Below are positions 6,472 to 13,726 of a stretch of 13,726 nucleotides of DNA, piece by piece. Within the stretch, counting starts at the first letter, position 1. Every line of letters starts with the position of its first letter. Position numbers and translations under genes: made by a program. The stretch comes from Bordetella parapertussis. GTDB taxonomy: Bacteria; Pseudomonadota; Gammaproteobacteria; Burkholderiales; Burkholderiaceae_D. Location: positions 1 through 13,726 of the forward strand of contig CAMBJI010000019.1 in NCBI GenBank assembly GCA_945867725.1, given 5' to 3'. Below the pieces are notes generated by a model. That model had not been told where the DNA came from. It saw only the letters and a list, made by a program, of their open reading frames with translations, and made no database searches.

Positions 6472-8935
6472 GATCGAAGAATGCCTGCACGATCGTCATA
6501 TAGCCCAGACCGTTGGCGACCATCATCGGTGTCTGGCCGTGATTGTCGGTGATATCGACATCGGCACCTTGTTTAATGAGTGCTTTCACAACATCGTAGT
6601 TACCGTTGGCTGCGGCGACGAGCAAGGCCGTTGCTCCGTCGGGTTTTTTGGCATTGATGTCGATCCCGGGTGCGCTCAGCAAAGCCTGCGTGATGGCCAA
6701 AAGGCCCTTTTCGGCGGTGAGCATCAACGGTGTCCAGCCGTTGATTTCGGCAATGTTGACGTCGGCGCCTTTGTCGATGAGTGCTTTCACAACATCGTAG
6801 TTACCGTTGGCTGCGGCGACGAGCAAGGCCGTTGCTCCGTCGGATTTTTTGGCATTGATGTCGATCCCGGGTGCGCTCAGCAAAGCCTGCGTGATGGCCA
6901 AAAGGCCTTTTCCGGCGGCGACCATCAGCGGTGTCCAGCCGGTGTTATCAGCAATGTTGACGTCGGCGCCTTTGTTAATGAGTGCTTTCACAACATCGTC
7001 TTTGCCCTGGTTTACCGCGACGTACAAGGCGGTTTCTCCGTTGGATTTTTGGGCATTGATGTCGATCCCGGGTGCGCTCAGCAAAGCCTGCGTGATGGTC
7101 AGAAGGCCCTCTTCAACAGCGAGCATCAACGGTGTCCAGCCGTCATTGTCGGCAATGTTTACGTCGGCGCCTTTGTCGATGAGCGCTTTCACGACATCGT
7201 CTTTGTCGTTGGCTATTGCGACGTACAAGGCCGTTGCTCCGTCGGATTCTTTGGCATTGATGTCGATCCCGGGTGCGCTCAGCAAAGCCTGCACGGTGGT
7301 CAGAAGGCCCTCTGCAACAGCGAGCATCAACGGCGTCCAGCCGTTGCTGTCGGTGTGATTCACACCGTCAGCATGGAGAAGATCGGCGTACAGGACATAG
7401 CGGTTGAGGTCACTGCGTAAAATTTTCAGGATCGTGGTCTCTGTCCCTTCTTCTAAATCATCAGGATCGTTGACGACACGATCGAGACGATGACCTTTGG
7501 CCAGTAGCGATCCTAGCAAGCTCGCGACGAAAGCGGCGGTCTGTTCATCGCCCCTGGCAAAAGCCAGTGCGAGATAGGTCAGGGTGGAGACGCCGCTGCG
7601 ATCGCTCGTGTTGGGATTGGCGCCCAGCGCAAGCAGGTGACTACAAACAGACCACTTGCCGGCTTTGACTGCGGCGTGCAAGGCATTGTTGCCATGCTGG
7701 TCGGGCAGATAGATAGCGGCGCCGCAGGTAATCAGTGCTTCGACCAACGGCAAGTCACCGGCCTGTGCTGCGCGGGTGAGCAAGGTCTGGCCAGAGGTTT
7801 GCCAGCGATTGATATTTCCAGAATCTAGACAGGACTGACTTTTTTTGTACGCGTCTAACAAATCAAATGCGTTCAATTTCTCATAAATAAAATTCTGGTC
7901 CGCTTTTGTATGATAGCCCCCAAGTTTGATGGCGACGGCCAGAGTTTGCACCAGGGCTGAAGCGAAGGGGCCACTGTGAAGCTGCCTGATCAGATCCCCA
8001 ACTTGCATAGCGCTCGGTTTGAATTGGAGCAATTGGTCGCGAGTGGCCTTAAATGAGATTTGAAGCAGCGAAGGGACTTCCACTTGCGCTTGCTGGAGAA
8101 GGGTTTCCAATGCCAGTGATTTGAGTGAGGGGATGACTTTCTCACTTGCTTTGGGCGGAATTGCCGAGGTCGCACAAGAACTGGCCCAGGTTGCTTCTTC
8201 GTTGAGGTTGCCAACGTTTGCCTGGCGCTGGGCGAGGTAATTCATCAGAAGTTGCAGGATCGCGATGCTTGATTTATTTGAGCCATTACCAAGATAGTTA
8301 ATCTGTGCTTTGATGTATTCGACGGTTTGATTGATATCGGCGCCATGCTCGAGGAGCGCTTTCACAACATCGTAATTGCCTTTCAATACCGCCAGATACA
8401 ATGCAGTTTTTTCGTCGTTATCTTTAGCCCCAATGTCAATTCCGGGTGCGCCCAGTAAAGTTTGCACGATCGCCAGATGGCCATTTTCAGCGGCGAGCAT
8501 CAGGGCAGTCCGGCCTTTGTTGTCAGCAAGGTTGACGTTCGCACCATGTGAAAGTAGGGCTTGCACGGTGGGCAGGTCGCCATTTTTAGCGGCCAACATC
8601 AATCGTGCCCGCCCCTTTTCATCAGCAAGGTCGACATCGCGGGCTTGTATCGCCATTTGCTGCGTCGATTCAGACGCTTGTTGAGCCCCGGTTGTTTGCC
8701 CTCTGGATACCAGGAGCATTTGACTGGTTGTGCCGAGAGCTTGAATAGGCGTCGCAGGTGATGGACCGACTGGTGCAATTGGATCAGGGGTTGCGTCCCG
8801 CACATGCATCGTTGGCGGCACAGGCTTGGGAGCGGGGTCGTTGTCTGTGTCTTCGCCAGCGATGTCCGTGTCATCGTCAGTGATATCCGTGTTGTTATTG
8901 GGCTGATGAAAAGCCGTAGAAAGTGTGCGTTTCAT
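6464..8935 (-). CDS. Large ankyrin-repeat protein with 201-bp tandem units; candidate secreted effector (ank2)
   Basis: 823 residues from the ATG at 8935-8933. A longer frame starting with TTG at 8986 is rejected because that codon lies inside the promoter spacer. The N-terminus (MKRTLSTAFHQPNNN, then Asp/Thr-rich to about 34 and Pro-rich to about 65) is polar and has no signal peptide. Ankyrin block A is at about 99-205, block B at 380-450, block C at 524-823. The linkers 206-375 and 451-523 are helical, not ankyrin, and unrecognised. Block C is four nearly identical 67-residue units, each a pair of repeats carrying GWTPLM, LLSAPGIDINA, DGATAL and VVKALI.KGADVNIA. The protein ends abruptly in QAFFDRY; the former tail continues out of frame. 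Role by analogy: protein-binding scaffold, possibly delivered to host cells. No good Shine-Dalgarno is visible. Confidence 0.85.
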   Translation of the reverse strand: MKRTLSTAFHQPNNNTDITDDDTDIAGEDTDNDPAPKPVPPTMHVRDATPDPIAPVGPSPATPIQALGTTSQMLLVSRGQTTGAQQASESTQQMAIQARDVDLADEKGRARLMLAAKNGDLPTVQALLSHGANVNLADNKGRTALMLAAENGHLAIVQTLLGAPGIDIGAKDNDEKTALYLAVLKGNYDVVKALLEHGADINQTVEYIKAQINYLGNGSNKSSIAILQLLMNYLAQRQANVGNLNEEATWASSCATSAIPPKASEKVIPSLKSLALETLLQQAQVEVPSLLQISFKATRDQLLQFKPSAMQVGDLIRQLHSGPFASALVQTLAVAIKLGGYHTKADQNFIYEKLNAFDLLDAYKKSQSCLDSGNINRWQTSGQTLLTRAAQAGDLPLVEALITCGAAIYLPDQHGNNALHAAVKAGKWSVCSHLLALGANPNTSDRSGVSTLTYLALAFARGDEQTAAFVASLLGSLLAKGHRLDRVVNDPDDLEEGTETTILKILRSDLNRYVLYADLLHADGVNHTDSNGWTPLMLAVAEGLLTTVQALLSAPGIDINAKESDGATALYVAIANDKDDVVKALIDKGADVNIADNDGWTPLMLAVEEGLLTITQALLSAPGIDINAQKSNGETALYVAVNQGKDDVVKALINKGADVNIADNTGWTPLMVAAGKGLLAITQALLSAPGIDINAKKSDGATALLVAAANGNYDVVKALIDKGADVNIAEINGWTPLMLTAEKGLLAITQALLSAPGIDINAKKPDGATALLVAAANGNYDVVKALIKQGADVDITDNHGQTPMMVANGLGYMTIVQAFFDRY
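6539..7342 (-). repeat. Four tandem 201-bp repeats in ank2
   Basis: Units lie at 6539-6739, 6740-6940, 6941-7141 and 7142-7342. The glycine of each GWTP falls at residues 532, 599, 666 and 733, exactly 67 apart, with a partial fifth at 800. The two units nearest the C-terminus are the most alike in DNA; for example the segment starting at 6601 recurs almost unchanged from 6802. Similarity falls toward the N-terminal side, suggesting expansion or conversion at the C-terminal end. Confidence 0.92.
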
Positions 8936-8967
8936 AATCGTTTGAAGGTGGGCTATTGAGGTGCAAT

Positions 8968-8995
8968 TTTGTAACCGCCACGACAAACAAGTTCA
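8968..8995 (-). promoter_or_regulatory. Hrp-box-like (ECF sigma) promoter of ank2
   Basis: On the minus strand TGAACT (8995-8990), 15 bases (8989-8975), then TTACAAA (8974-8968), again with GG directly before TTAC. Spacing and the eleven fixed bases agree with the elements before ank1 and the 12419 gene. The -10 block ends 32 bases before the ATG at 8935, giving a short leader and supporting that start. Confidence 0.62.
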
Positions 8996-9176
8996 AAAAG
9001 GGAGGAGCGATACGCAACGCTCGCAGCAGGCGAGAGGCGAAGTCATCTTTGGGTCGGAGAACCGAATCGGCAGTCAGCGCCTATCGGGTAGTTCTAATGT
9101 GGATTAGTGGTGGGGATGACCTATTAAGATGGTATGCGGACGCATCCAAGAATTAAGAAGTCATTTTGTGGGTATG
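8996..9176. other. Intergenic region downstream of the adenosyltransferase gene
   Basis: About 180 bp between the ank2 promoter and the adenosyltransferase stop. No gene was seen. A small palindrome, ATGCG-GA-CGCAT at 9134-9145, is the only structure noticed; it lacks a T-run and is not called a terminator. Confidence 0.45.
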
Positions 9177-9731
9177 TCAGGTGCGCTGACGACCTTTTTG
9201 CCACAGTACGTCGGTACCACCTGTATGACGATTCAACACGCGTGAAAGCACAAACAGCAGATCCGATAAGCGATTGACGTATTGCCGGGGTTGCGGGTTC
9301 AGTGTCTCGGTGTTACCAAGGGCGACAATCGCCCGCTCGGCACGCCGGCAAACAGTACGGCAAACATGAGCTTGCGACGCAGCGCGTGATCCCGCCGGCA
9401 GGATGAATTCCGCCAGCACGGGCAAAGTGGCGTTGTATTTGGCCAGCAAGGTGTCGAGTCGGATGACGTGCGTATCCGTGATGAGACTAAAACCCGGTAT
9501 ACACAACTCACCACCGAGATCAAACAGGTCATGCTGGATCGTCACCAACTCTTCCCGCAAATCATCTGGCATGTCTTCGCACAGCAGCAGGCCCAGATGG
9601 GAATTCAATTCATCCACATCGCCCATGGCCTGAACGCGCAGCGCGTCCTTGGTGGTGCGGCTGCCATCACCCAGCCCGGTGGTGCCATCATCCCCGGTGC
9701 GGGTGGCGATTTTGGAAAGTCGGTTGCCCAT
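9177..9731 (-). CDS. Cob(I)alamin adenosyltransferase, PduO type
   Basis: Transfers the adenosyl group of ATP to cob(I)alamin to make adenosylcobalamin in the cytoplasm; active as a trimer in this family. The 184 residues show the N-terminal ATP-binding motif TRTGDDGTTGL (10-20) with GDGSR, the GDVDELNS segment (38-45), LPAGS (111-115), the RTVCRRAER segment (125-133) and NRLSDLLFVL (153-162) near the C-terminus. Length is typical. The ATG at 9731 lies 139 bp from the divergent FAD-linked gene. A second, broken copy of its last 37 codons lies at 6131-6247. No B12 riboswitch was recognised in the short leader. The symbol varies (pduO/cobO/mmaB), so none is given. Confidence 0.93.
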   Translation of the reverse strand: MGNRLSKIATRTGDDGTTGLGDGSRTTKDALRVQAMGDVDELNSHLGLLLCEDMPDDLREELVTIQHDLFDLGGELCIPGFSLITDTHVIRLDTLLAKYNATLPVLAEFILPAGSRAASQAHVCRTVCRRAERAIVALGNTETLNPQPRQYVNRLSDLLFVLSRVLNRHTGGTDVLWQKGRQRT

Positions 9732-9870
9732 ATTGGATAAAAATAAAAGTGTCGGGGCGCAGGATACGGGAAAATGCCTGCTTTCGCTGCGAAACCCCGG
9801 GTTTCTGCTGATTTGTGACCGTTCTATTACCGGCCAAAGGGTACAATAGATTGCTTACGGAGAAACTTCC

Positions 9871-11280
9871 ATGAACCATCCTGCCCCACCTTCTGCCCTC
9901 AGACGCGAACTGCCTGAGGCACTGCTGGCCGAATTGAAGGCCGTTTTCGTCGATCGTCTGTCGACCTCTATGGCGATGCGCGAGCATCATGGCCGCGACG
10001 AATCGTCTTACGATCCTATGCTGCCCGATGCGGTGGTATTTGCGCATACCTCGGAAGAAGTCGCTGCCGCGGTTCGTTTGTGCAATCAGTACCGTTTCCC
10101 CATCATTGCTTATGGCACCGGCACTTCGCTGGAAGGCCATATTCTGGCGCTGCAGGGCGGATTGTCGATTGACCTCTCGCAGATGAATCAGATTGTGGCG
10201 GTCAACCCGGAAGATCTGACCGTGACGGTGCAGGCGGGTGTGACGCGCAAGCAGTTGAATACCGAGATCAAGGACACCGGGCTGTTCTTCCCCATCGATC
10301 CGGGTGCGGATGCATCGATTGGTGGCATGGCCGCCACCCGCGCGTCGGGCACGAACGCGGTGCGTTACGGCACGATGCGGGAAAACGTTTTGTCGCTGAC
10401 CGTGGTGACCGCCGAAGGCAAGATCATCCGAACTGGCACGCGCGCGAAAAAATCATCGGCCGGTTACGACCTGACGCGTTTGTTCGTCGGTAGTGAAGGC
10501 ACGCTGGGCATCATTACAGAAGTCACCCTGAAAATTTATCCGCAGCCCGAAGCCATCTCGGCAGCGGTCTGCTCGTTTAACGATATCGCCAGTGCCGTCA
10601 ATACCGTTATTCAGACGATACAAATGGGTGTACCAGTTGCGCGGGTTGAATTCGTTGATGAAAACGGTGTGCGTGCTTTCAACAAGCATGACAAGCTCAC
10701 CCTGCCTGAGAAGCCTTTGCTGTTGTTCGAGTTTCATGGCAGCGAATACGGCGTGAAAGAGCAAGCGGAGTTGGTGCAGCAGATCGCTGACGAACATCAA
10801 GCCATTGGCTTTGAATGGGCGACGCGTCCCGAAGACCGTTCCCGACTTTGGCAGGCGCGTCACAATGCGTATTTCGCACTACTGCAATTGCGCCCCGGCT
10901 GCCGTGCAATATCCACCGATTGCTGTGTACCGATTTCACGTCTGGCGGAGTGTTTGCTGGAGACCAAAGCCGACTGCGAACGAGAGAGCATCATTCACGG
11001 CATCGTCGGTCATGTCGGTGACGGAAATTTTCACGTACAGATGCTGATTGATCCGAATGATCCTGAAGATATCGCCCGCGCAGAAGGTGTGAATGAACGC
11101 ATGGTGCACCGTGCGATCGCGATGGACGGTACGTGTACTGGCGAGCATGGCATTGGCTTGCACAAGATTGATTTTCTGATTCACGAAACTGGTGAAGATG
11201 CGGTCGACATGATGCGATCGATCAAGCACGCACTGGATCCGAATAATATTTTTAATCCAGGAAAGATCTTCCGCTGGTAA
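9871..11280 (+). CDS. FAD-linked D-2-hydroxyacid dehydrogenase (D-lactate/glycolate dehydrogenase family)
   Basis: 469-residue flavoprotein of the vanillyl-alcohol-oxidase/PCMH superfamily. The N-terminal FAD domain (about 50-227) has YGTGTSLEGH (81-90) for the pyrophosphate, then DPGADASIGGMAATRASGTN (143-162) and FVGSEGTLGIIT (205-216). The C-terminal FAD-oxidase domain has CRAISTDCCVP (344-354), HVGDGNFH (381-388) with the family's metal/substrate histidines, GEHGIG (424-429) and the closing LDPNNIFNPGKI. This matches cytochrome-linked D-lactate dehydrogenases (LDHD/Dld1 type) and GlcD, oxidising a 2-hydroxyacid and passing electrons to the respiratory chain; which substrate cannot be told. 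GGAG ahead of the ATG supports the start. The LysR gene follows 39 bases later on the same strand. Confidence 0.92.
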   Translation: MNHPAPPSALRRELPEALLAELKAVFVDRLSTSMAMREHHGRDESSYDPMLPDAVVFAHTSEEVAAAVRLCNQYRFPIIAYGTGTSLEGHILALQGGLSIDLSQMNQIVAVNPEDLTVTVQAGVTRKQLNTEIKDTGLFFPIDPGADASIGGMAATRASGTNAVRYGTMRENVLSLTVVTAEGKIIRTGTRAKKSSAGYDLTRLFVGSEGTLGIITEVTLKIYPQPEAISAAVCSFNDIASAVNTVIQTIQMGVPVARVEFVDENGVRAFNKHDKLTLPEKPLLLFEFHGSEYGVKEQAELVQQIADEHQAIGFEWATRPEDRSRLWQARHNAYFALLQLRPGCRAISTDCCVPISRLAECLLETKADCERESIIHGIVGHVGDGNFHVQMLIDPNDPEDIARAEGVNERMVHRAIAMDGTCTGEHGIGLHKIDFLIHETGEDAVDMMRSIKHALDPNNIFNPGKIFRW

Positions 11281-11319
11281 TTTTTCTGGCGGCTTTCCTG
11301 AGACATAGATTACCTACTC

Positions 11320-12207
11320 ATGGCAACACGCATCCCACCGGTCCACGCGCTCTCAGCGTTTGAGGCAGCAGCGCGGCACGGTTCCTTCGCCTTGGCGGCA
11401 GAAGAGCTTTGCATTACCCCTTCGGCACTTTCCCATCGCATTCGCTTGCTGGAAGAGTTCGTTGGTGAGCGCTTGTTTCTGCGTGATGGACGCAATGTCG
11501 GCCTCTCTGAATTCGGACGGCGCTATCTCGATGTGGTGCGTCAGGCACTGCGTACACTGACTGATTTTCCAATGCCGCGCCGCGCTGCCTCAGTGCAGCC
11601 GCGCATCAAAATCACGGTGCCGCCAACTTTTGCGCGCTATTTGCTCGTACCCAAGCTGGCGTCATTTACCGAAGCGCATCCGGATATCGCAGTCGAAATT
11701 TATTTGTCGGTGCCGCTGTACGATCTCGCATTGGGCGAGAGCGATGTTGAGGTTCGTTTCGGTCCGGGCAAATATCCGAATCTGCAATGCGAAAAATTGT
11801 TTTCCGAGCCGACTTTTGCGGTGGCCAGCCCCGACTATTTGAGCAAGGTGGGTGAGATCAGCAAACCGGAAGATTTACAAAATGCGACATTGATCCGTTC
11901 TGCGCTTGAGCCTTGGCAGCCTTGGTTTGAGGCCGCCGGTCTTGATTGGTCTGAGCCTAGTACCGGGCTGCGGGTTGATGATCTTGGTTTGCTGCTGGAA
12001 GCCGTGCGTCGCGGCCACGGCATTGGTTTGACGCGCGAACACTTCGCGCGTGAATTGCTCGACAGTGGCGAAATCGTTCGTCTGTTTGACATGCAGACCG
12101 CGACGCCGCCACACGCTTACTACGTTGTTTACGAAAAGCAGGCCGCTGAGCGCCCGGAAGTGGCTGCGTTTTTGCAGTGGGTACAGGCTACTTTTCGTAG
12201 CGCCTAA
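11320..12207 (+). CDS. LysR-type transcriptional regulator, GcvA-like
   Basis: 295 residues, the usual LysR length. An N-terminal winged helix-turn-helix (about 6-65) contains LSAFEAAARHGSFALAAEEL, then ITPSALSHRIRLLEE and GERLFLRDGR. The effector domain (about 92-290) shows PRIKITVPPTFARYLLVPKL, the periplasmic-binding-protein-like fold of the family. The 'SFALAAEELCITPSALSHRI' pattern and the IKITVPPTFA opening are those of the GcvA subgroup. It follows the FAD-linked dehydrogenase by 39 bases in the same direction, so it may be co-transcribed and may control that gene, though LysR regulators more often act on a divergent promoter. Effector unknown. Confidence 0.92.
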   Translation: MATRIPPVHALSAFEAAARHGSFALAAEELCITPSALSHRIRLLEEFVGERLFLRDGRNVGLSEFGRRYLDVVRQALRTLTDFPMPRRAASVQPRIKITVPPTFARYLLVPKLASFTEAHPDIAVEIYLSVPLYDLALGESDVEVRFGPGKYPNLQCEKLFSEPTFAVASPDYLSKVGEISKPEDLQNATLIRSALEPWQPWFEAAGLDWSEPSTGLRVDDLGLLLEAVRRGHGIGLTREHFARELLDSGEIVRLFDMQTATPPHAYYVVYEKQAAERPEVAAFLQWVQATFRSA

Positions 12208-12316
12208 GTCACAACATTTCCCCTCGCGTGCGGCGCAATGCTGCATTTGTGCCTATCTGTAAGCCCCGACTCCACCCATCACCCTAGTAACGCCTTGCCT
12301 GCCAATGGCAAAAATG

Positions 12317-12344
12317 GGAACCACGGATATTGTCTGGTTACATA
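12317..12344 (+). promoter_or_regulatory. Hrp-box-like (ECF sigma) promoter of the orphan gene
   Basis: GGAACC (12317-12322) is a perfect match to the hrp-box -35 block; after 15 bases comes TTACATA (12338-12344), matching CCACnnA except for TT in place of CC. This is the best of the three copies and ends 74 bases before the ATG at 12419. The rest of the 12208-12418 intergenic region shows no gene and no convincing terminator for the LysR gene. Confidence 0.68.
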
Positions 12345-12418
12345 ACGCCAGCATTAGCAATTTATCTTTCTACTACCGGCGCCTGTAATAGATCGCCATT
12401 GTTTCCAAGGGACTAATC

Positions 12419-13726
12419 ATGAGTCGTATAGATGGCGGAAGCCCGCGCGGTGTCTATCCTGAAAATACACAAACCACTCAACCGACATTCAATACGGTGC
12501 CTCCACCGGTACTACGATCGCGGGAGAAAACAACCGGGCGTGATGATGATTCAGATGTGCTCGACAGTAATCCAGATGCCAAAATTCAGTCTTCCGAGCC
12601 TAAACTTAAATCTCGCATCAAGGCAAATCAATTACCTTTGGAACTTGAGCCTATTGACTGCGAACGTTTCGTTTATACAAAAGCGCAATTTAACGAAGCG
12701 CTTAATGATAAAAATGCGAAAGCTCTCGTGCGGATGATGCGATTCGGAACAAGGGACACCGACTGGTCCGAGGGTGAGACTAAACAGGTGATTCATCAAC
12801 TTTTTCATGCGATACAGCCGACTCTTATAGCTGAGCTGGTCCATGAATCCAAAAAATTTCAATCAGCTTTCATCGAATATTTTAATGGCGAATTTTTTTG
12901 CCAGCATCATTTGCAAATACCGAAATTTATTAAGACCATTAATGATCATCGTGAATTGCCGGAGCACCTTAAGAAAGAATTGTTAGCCGATTGGCTCATA
13001 AAAGCAGTAGTCCAAGAAGATATTAAAAAGATAGAGTCGGCTGTAAAAGCAGAATCTGAAATTTTGTCGAACACTGGGCATAGGGGGTATCACTTTGCAT
13101 TGCTTTCATTTTTTCAGGATAAAAGAGATCTCTGCACCTACCTGCTTGAAAACATGATTACAGAAAAATCAAAAACAAAACCTGTGTTCAATGTGAATGT
13201 TTGTCGACTTGCCGCCAGAGCAGCTGCAGATGTGCAGCGTAACGACCTAGTTTTTATATTTCAAGATGAAATTTTATCCCGCTTGGAGGCGAATCCTGAG
13301 CCGCCTCATGAGCCAATGTTGGGCTACGATATAAAGCATCGTTGGGATGAAGTTATACCTAAGCTTGAAACTTACCTCTATATGTTGGACGAAGATAATT
13401 CATCATCATCTGATTCAGATGATGGCGATTCAGAGTTCATCAATCAGACCCGCGAACAACAAGTATTTGATTTAATGATTGACCACTGCGTTCGTCCCGC
13501 GCTGGCACAATCGATAATAAATTTATATTGGAAGTGTATATCGGTATTTGATATGAATGAGACTGATATGTCTAATCGTGAGCTGCATGATGTAGTGCTT
13601 GCGAGTCAGTTGGGATTGCTTGTAATCAATGACCCCGATGACGAACCAATTACTTCTATACAATTGTCACAATTAAAAAATATAGGGGAAGATTTTATTA
13701 AGAAAAAAATAGGATCTGTTGATCCC
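12419..13726 (+). CDS. AT-rich orphan protein, candidate secreted effector (partial, open at window end)
   Basis: A single frame runs from ATG 12419 to the last base, 436 codons without a stop; AAGGGA upstream is a good ribosome binding site. I recognise no family. Residues 1-60 are polar and disordered-looking, rich in Ser, Thr, Pro and Asn (MSRIDGGSPRGVYPENTQTT). From about 80 the protein is mainly helical; segments such as FALLSFFQDKRDLCTYLLEN (226-245) vaguely recall degenerate ankyrin-type helices, but this is not a firm call. An acidic-serine tract (DEDNSSSSDSDDGDSE, 324-339) resembles eukaryotic casein-kinase-2 target regions. There is no signal peptide or membrane helix. The gene is much AT-richer than its neighbours (17 G/C of 60 in 12841-12900). 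The shared Hrp-box-like promoter groups it with ank1 and ank2. Confidence 0.82.
   Translation, partial: MSRIDGGSPRGVYPENTQTTQPTFNTVPPPVLRSREKTTGRDDDSDVLDSNPDAKIQSSEPKLKSRIKANQLPLELEPIDCERFVYTKAQFNEALNDKNAKALVRMMRFGTRDTDWSEGETKQVIHQLFHAIQPTLIAELVHESKKFQSAFIEYFNGEFFCQHHLQIPKFIKTINDHRELPEHLKKELLADWLIKAVVQEDIKKIESAVKAESEILSNTGHRGYHFALLSFFQDKRDLCTYLLENMITEKSKTKPVFNVNVCRLAARAAADVQRNDLVFIFQDEILSRLEANPEPPHEPMLGYDIKHRWDEVIPKLETYLYMLDEDNSSSSDSDDGDSEFINQTREQQVFDLMIDHCVRPALAQSIINLYWKCISVFDMNETDMSNRELHDVVLASQLGLLVINDPDDEPITSIQLSQLKNIGEDFIKKKIGSVDP

Noticed and set aside
6539..7342. Regular repeats that could suggest a CRISPR array
   Set aside because: The period is 201 bp, entirely coding, with no short repeat/unique spacer alternation.
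6356..7420. Long plus-strand frame (354 codons) with repeated Cys/Gly-rich segments opposite ank2
   Set aside because: It is the antisense of the 201-bp ankyrin units; its periodicity is inherited from them, it has no ribosome binding site or family features, and the minus-strand ankyrin reading is unmistakable.
8936..8986. TTG start at 8986 that would add 17 residues to ank2
   Set aside because: The TTG lies inside the 15-base spacer of the promoter element, there is no ribosome binding site, and the ATG at 8935 fits a normal short leader.
9134..9145. Small palindrome downstream of the adenosyltransferase gene as a terminator
   Set aside because: The loop is only two bases, the stem five, and no T-run follows on the minus strand.
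6131..9290. The two adenosyltransferase tails as attachment sites of an integrative element
   Set aside because: The copies are too diverged (about 72% in bases), and no integrase or other mobility gene lies between them; a homologous-recombination origin is simpler.
9805..9850. TACAAT just upstream of the FAD-linked gene as a sigma70 -10 box
   Set aside because: No -35-like hexamer was found at 16-18 bases; the nearest TTGTGA is 23 bases away.
12432..12737. 101-codon frame inside the orphan gene
   Set aside because: It lies wholly within the 436-codon frame, which has the better start, ribosome binding site and length.

Overview
The window looks like chromosome from a betaproteobacterium, most likely Burkholderiales and perhaps an Oxalobacteraceae-like genus. 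This rests on the tight xseB-ispA-dxs operon, a divergent Rieske oxygenase-type gene, a PduO-type adenosyltransferase beside an FAD-linked D-lactate/glycolate-type dehydrogenase, and a GcvA-like LysR regulator. It is recognition from the sequence alone; no database was searched.

Layout: (1) 1-199, minus strand, the 5' end of a Rieske-type oxygenase gene. (2) 523-3546, the xseB-ispA-dxs operon (exonuclease VII small subunit, farnesyl diphosphate synthase, 1-deoxyxylulose-5-phosphate synthase), closed by a strong TTCG-loop terminator. (3) 3625-8995, two large ankyrin-repeat genes facing each other, ank1 on plus and ank2 on minus. Between them is a 37-codon remnant of a cobalamin adenosyltransferase gene. 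(4) 9177-12207, the intact adenosyltransferase on minus, and divergently the FAD-linked dehydrogenase and a LysR-type regulator on plus. (5) 12419 to the window end, an AT-rich orphan gene of at least 436 codons that is still open at the edge.

The main discovery candidate is that all three accessory genes (ank1, ank2, orphan) are preceded by the same two-block element: [T/G]GAACn, exactly 15 bases, then TTACnnA, with GG always just before TTAC. The arrangement resembles the HrpL-type ECF sigma factor 'hrp box' (GGAACC-N15/16-CCACnnA) that drives type III secretion genes. Together with Ser/Thr/Asn/Pro/Gln-rich N-termini, eukaryotic-style ankyrin arrays, a basic nuclear-localisation-like patch in ank1 and an acidic-serine tract in the orphan, this suggests a small co-regulated set of host-directed effectors inserted among housekeeping genes. 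The shared promoter is directly visible; the effector role is inference.

The accessory block shows signs of turnover. The adenosyltransferase tail remnant marks a recombination junction. ank2 contains four tandem 201-bp units and appears to have lost its last ~40 residues to a frameshift. The orphan gene is much AT-richer than the core genes. No integrase, transposase, tRNA, rRNA or CRISPR array was seen.
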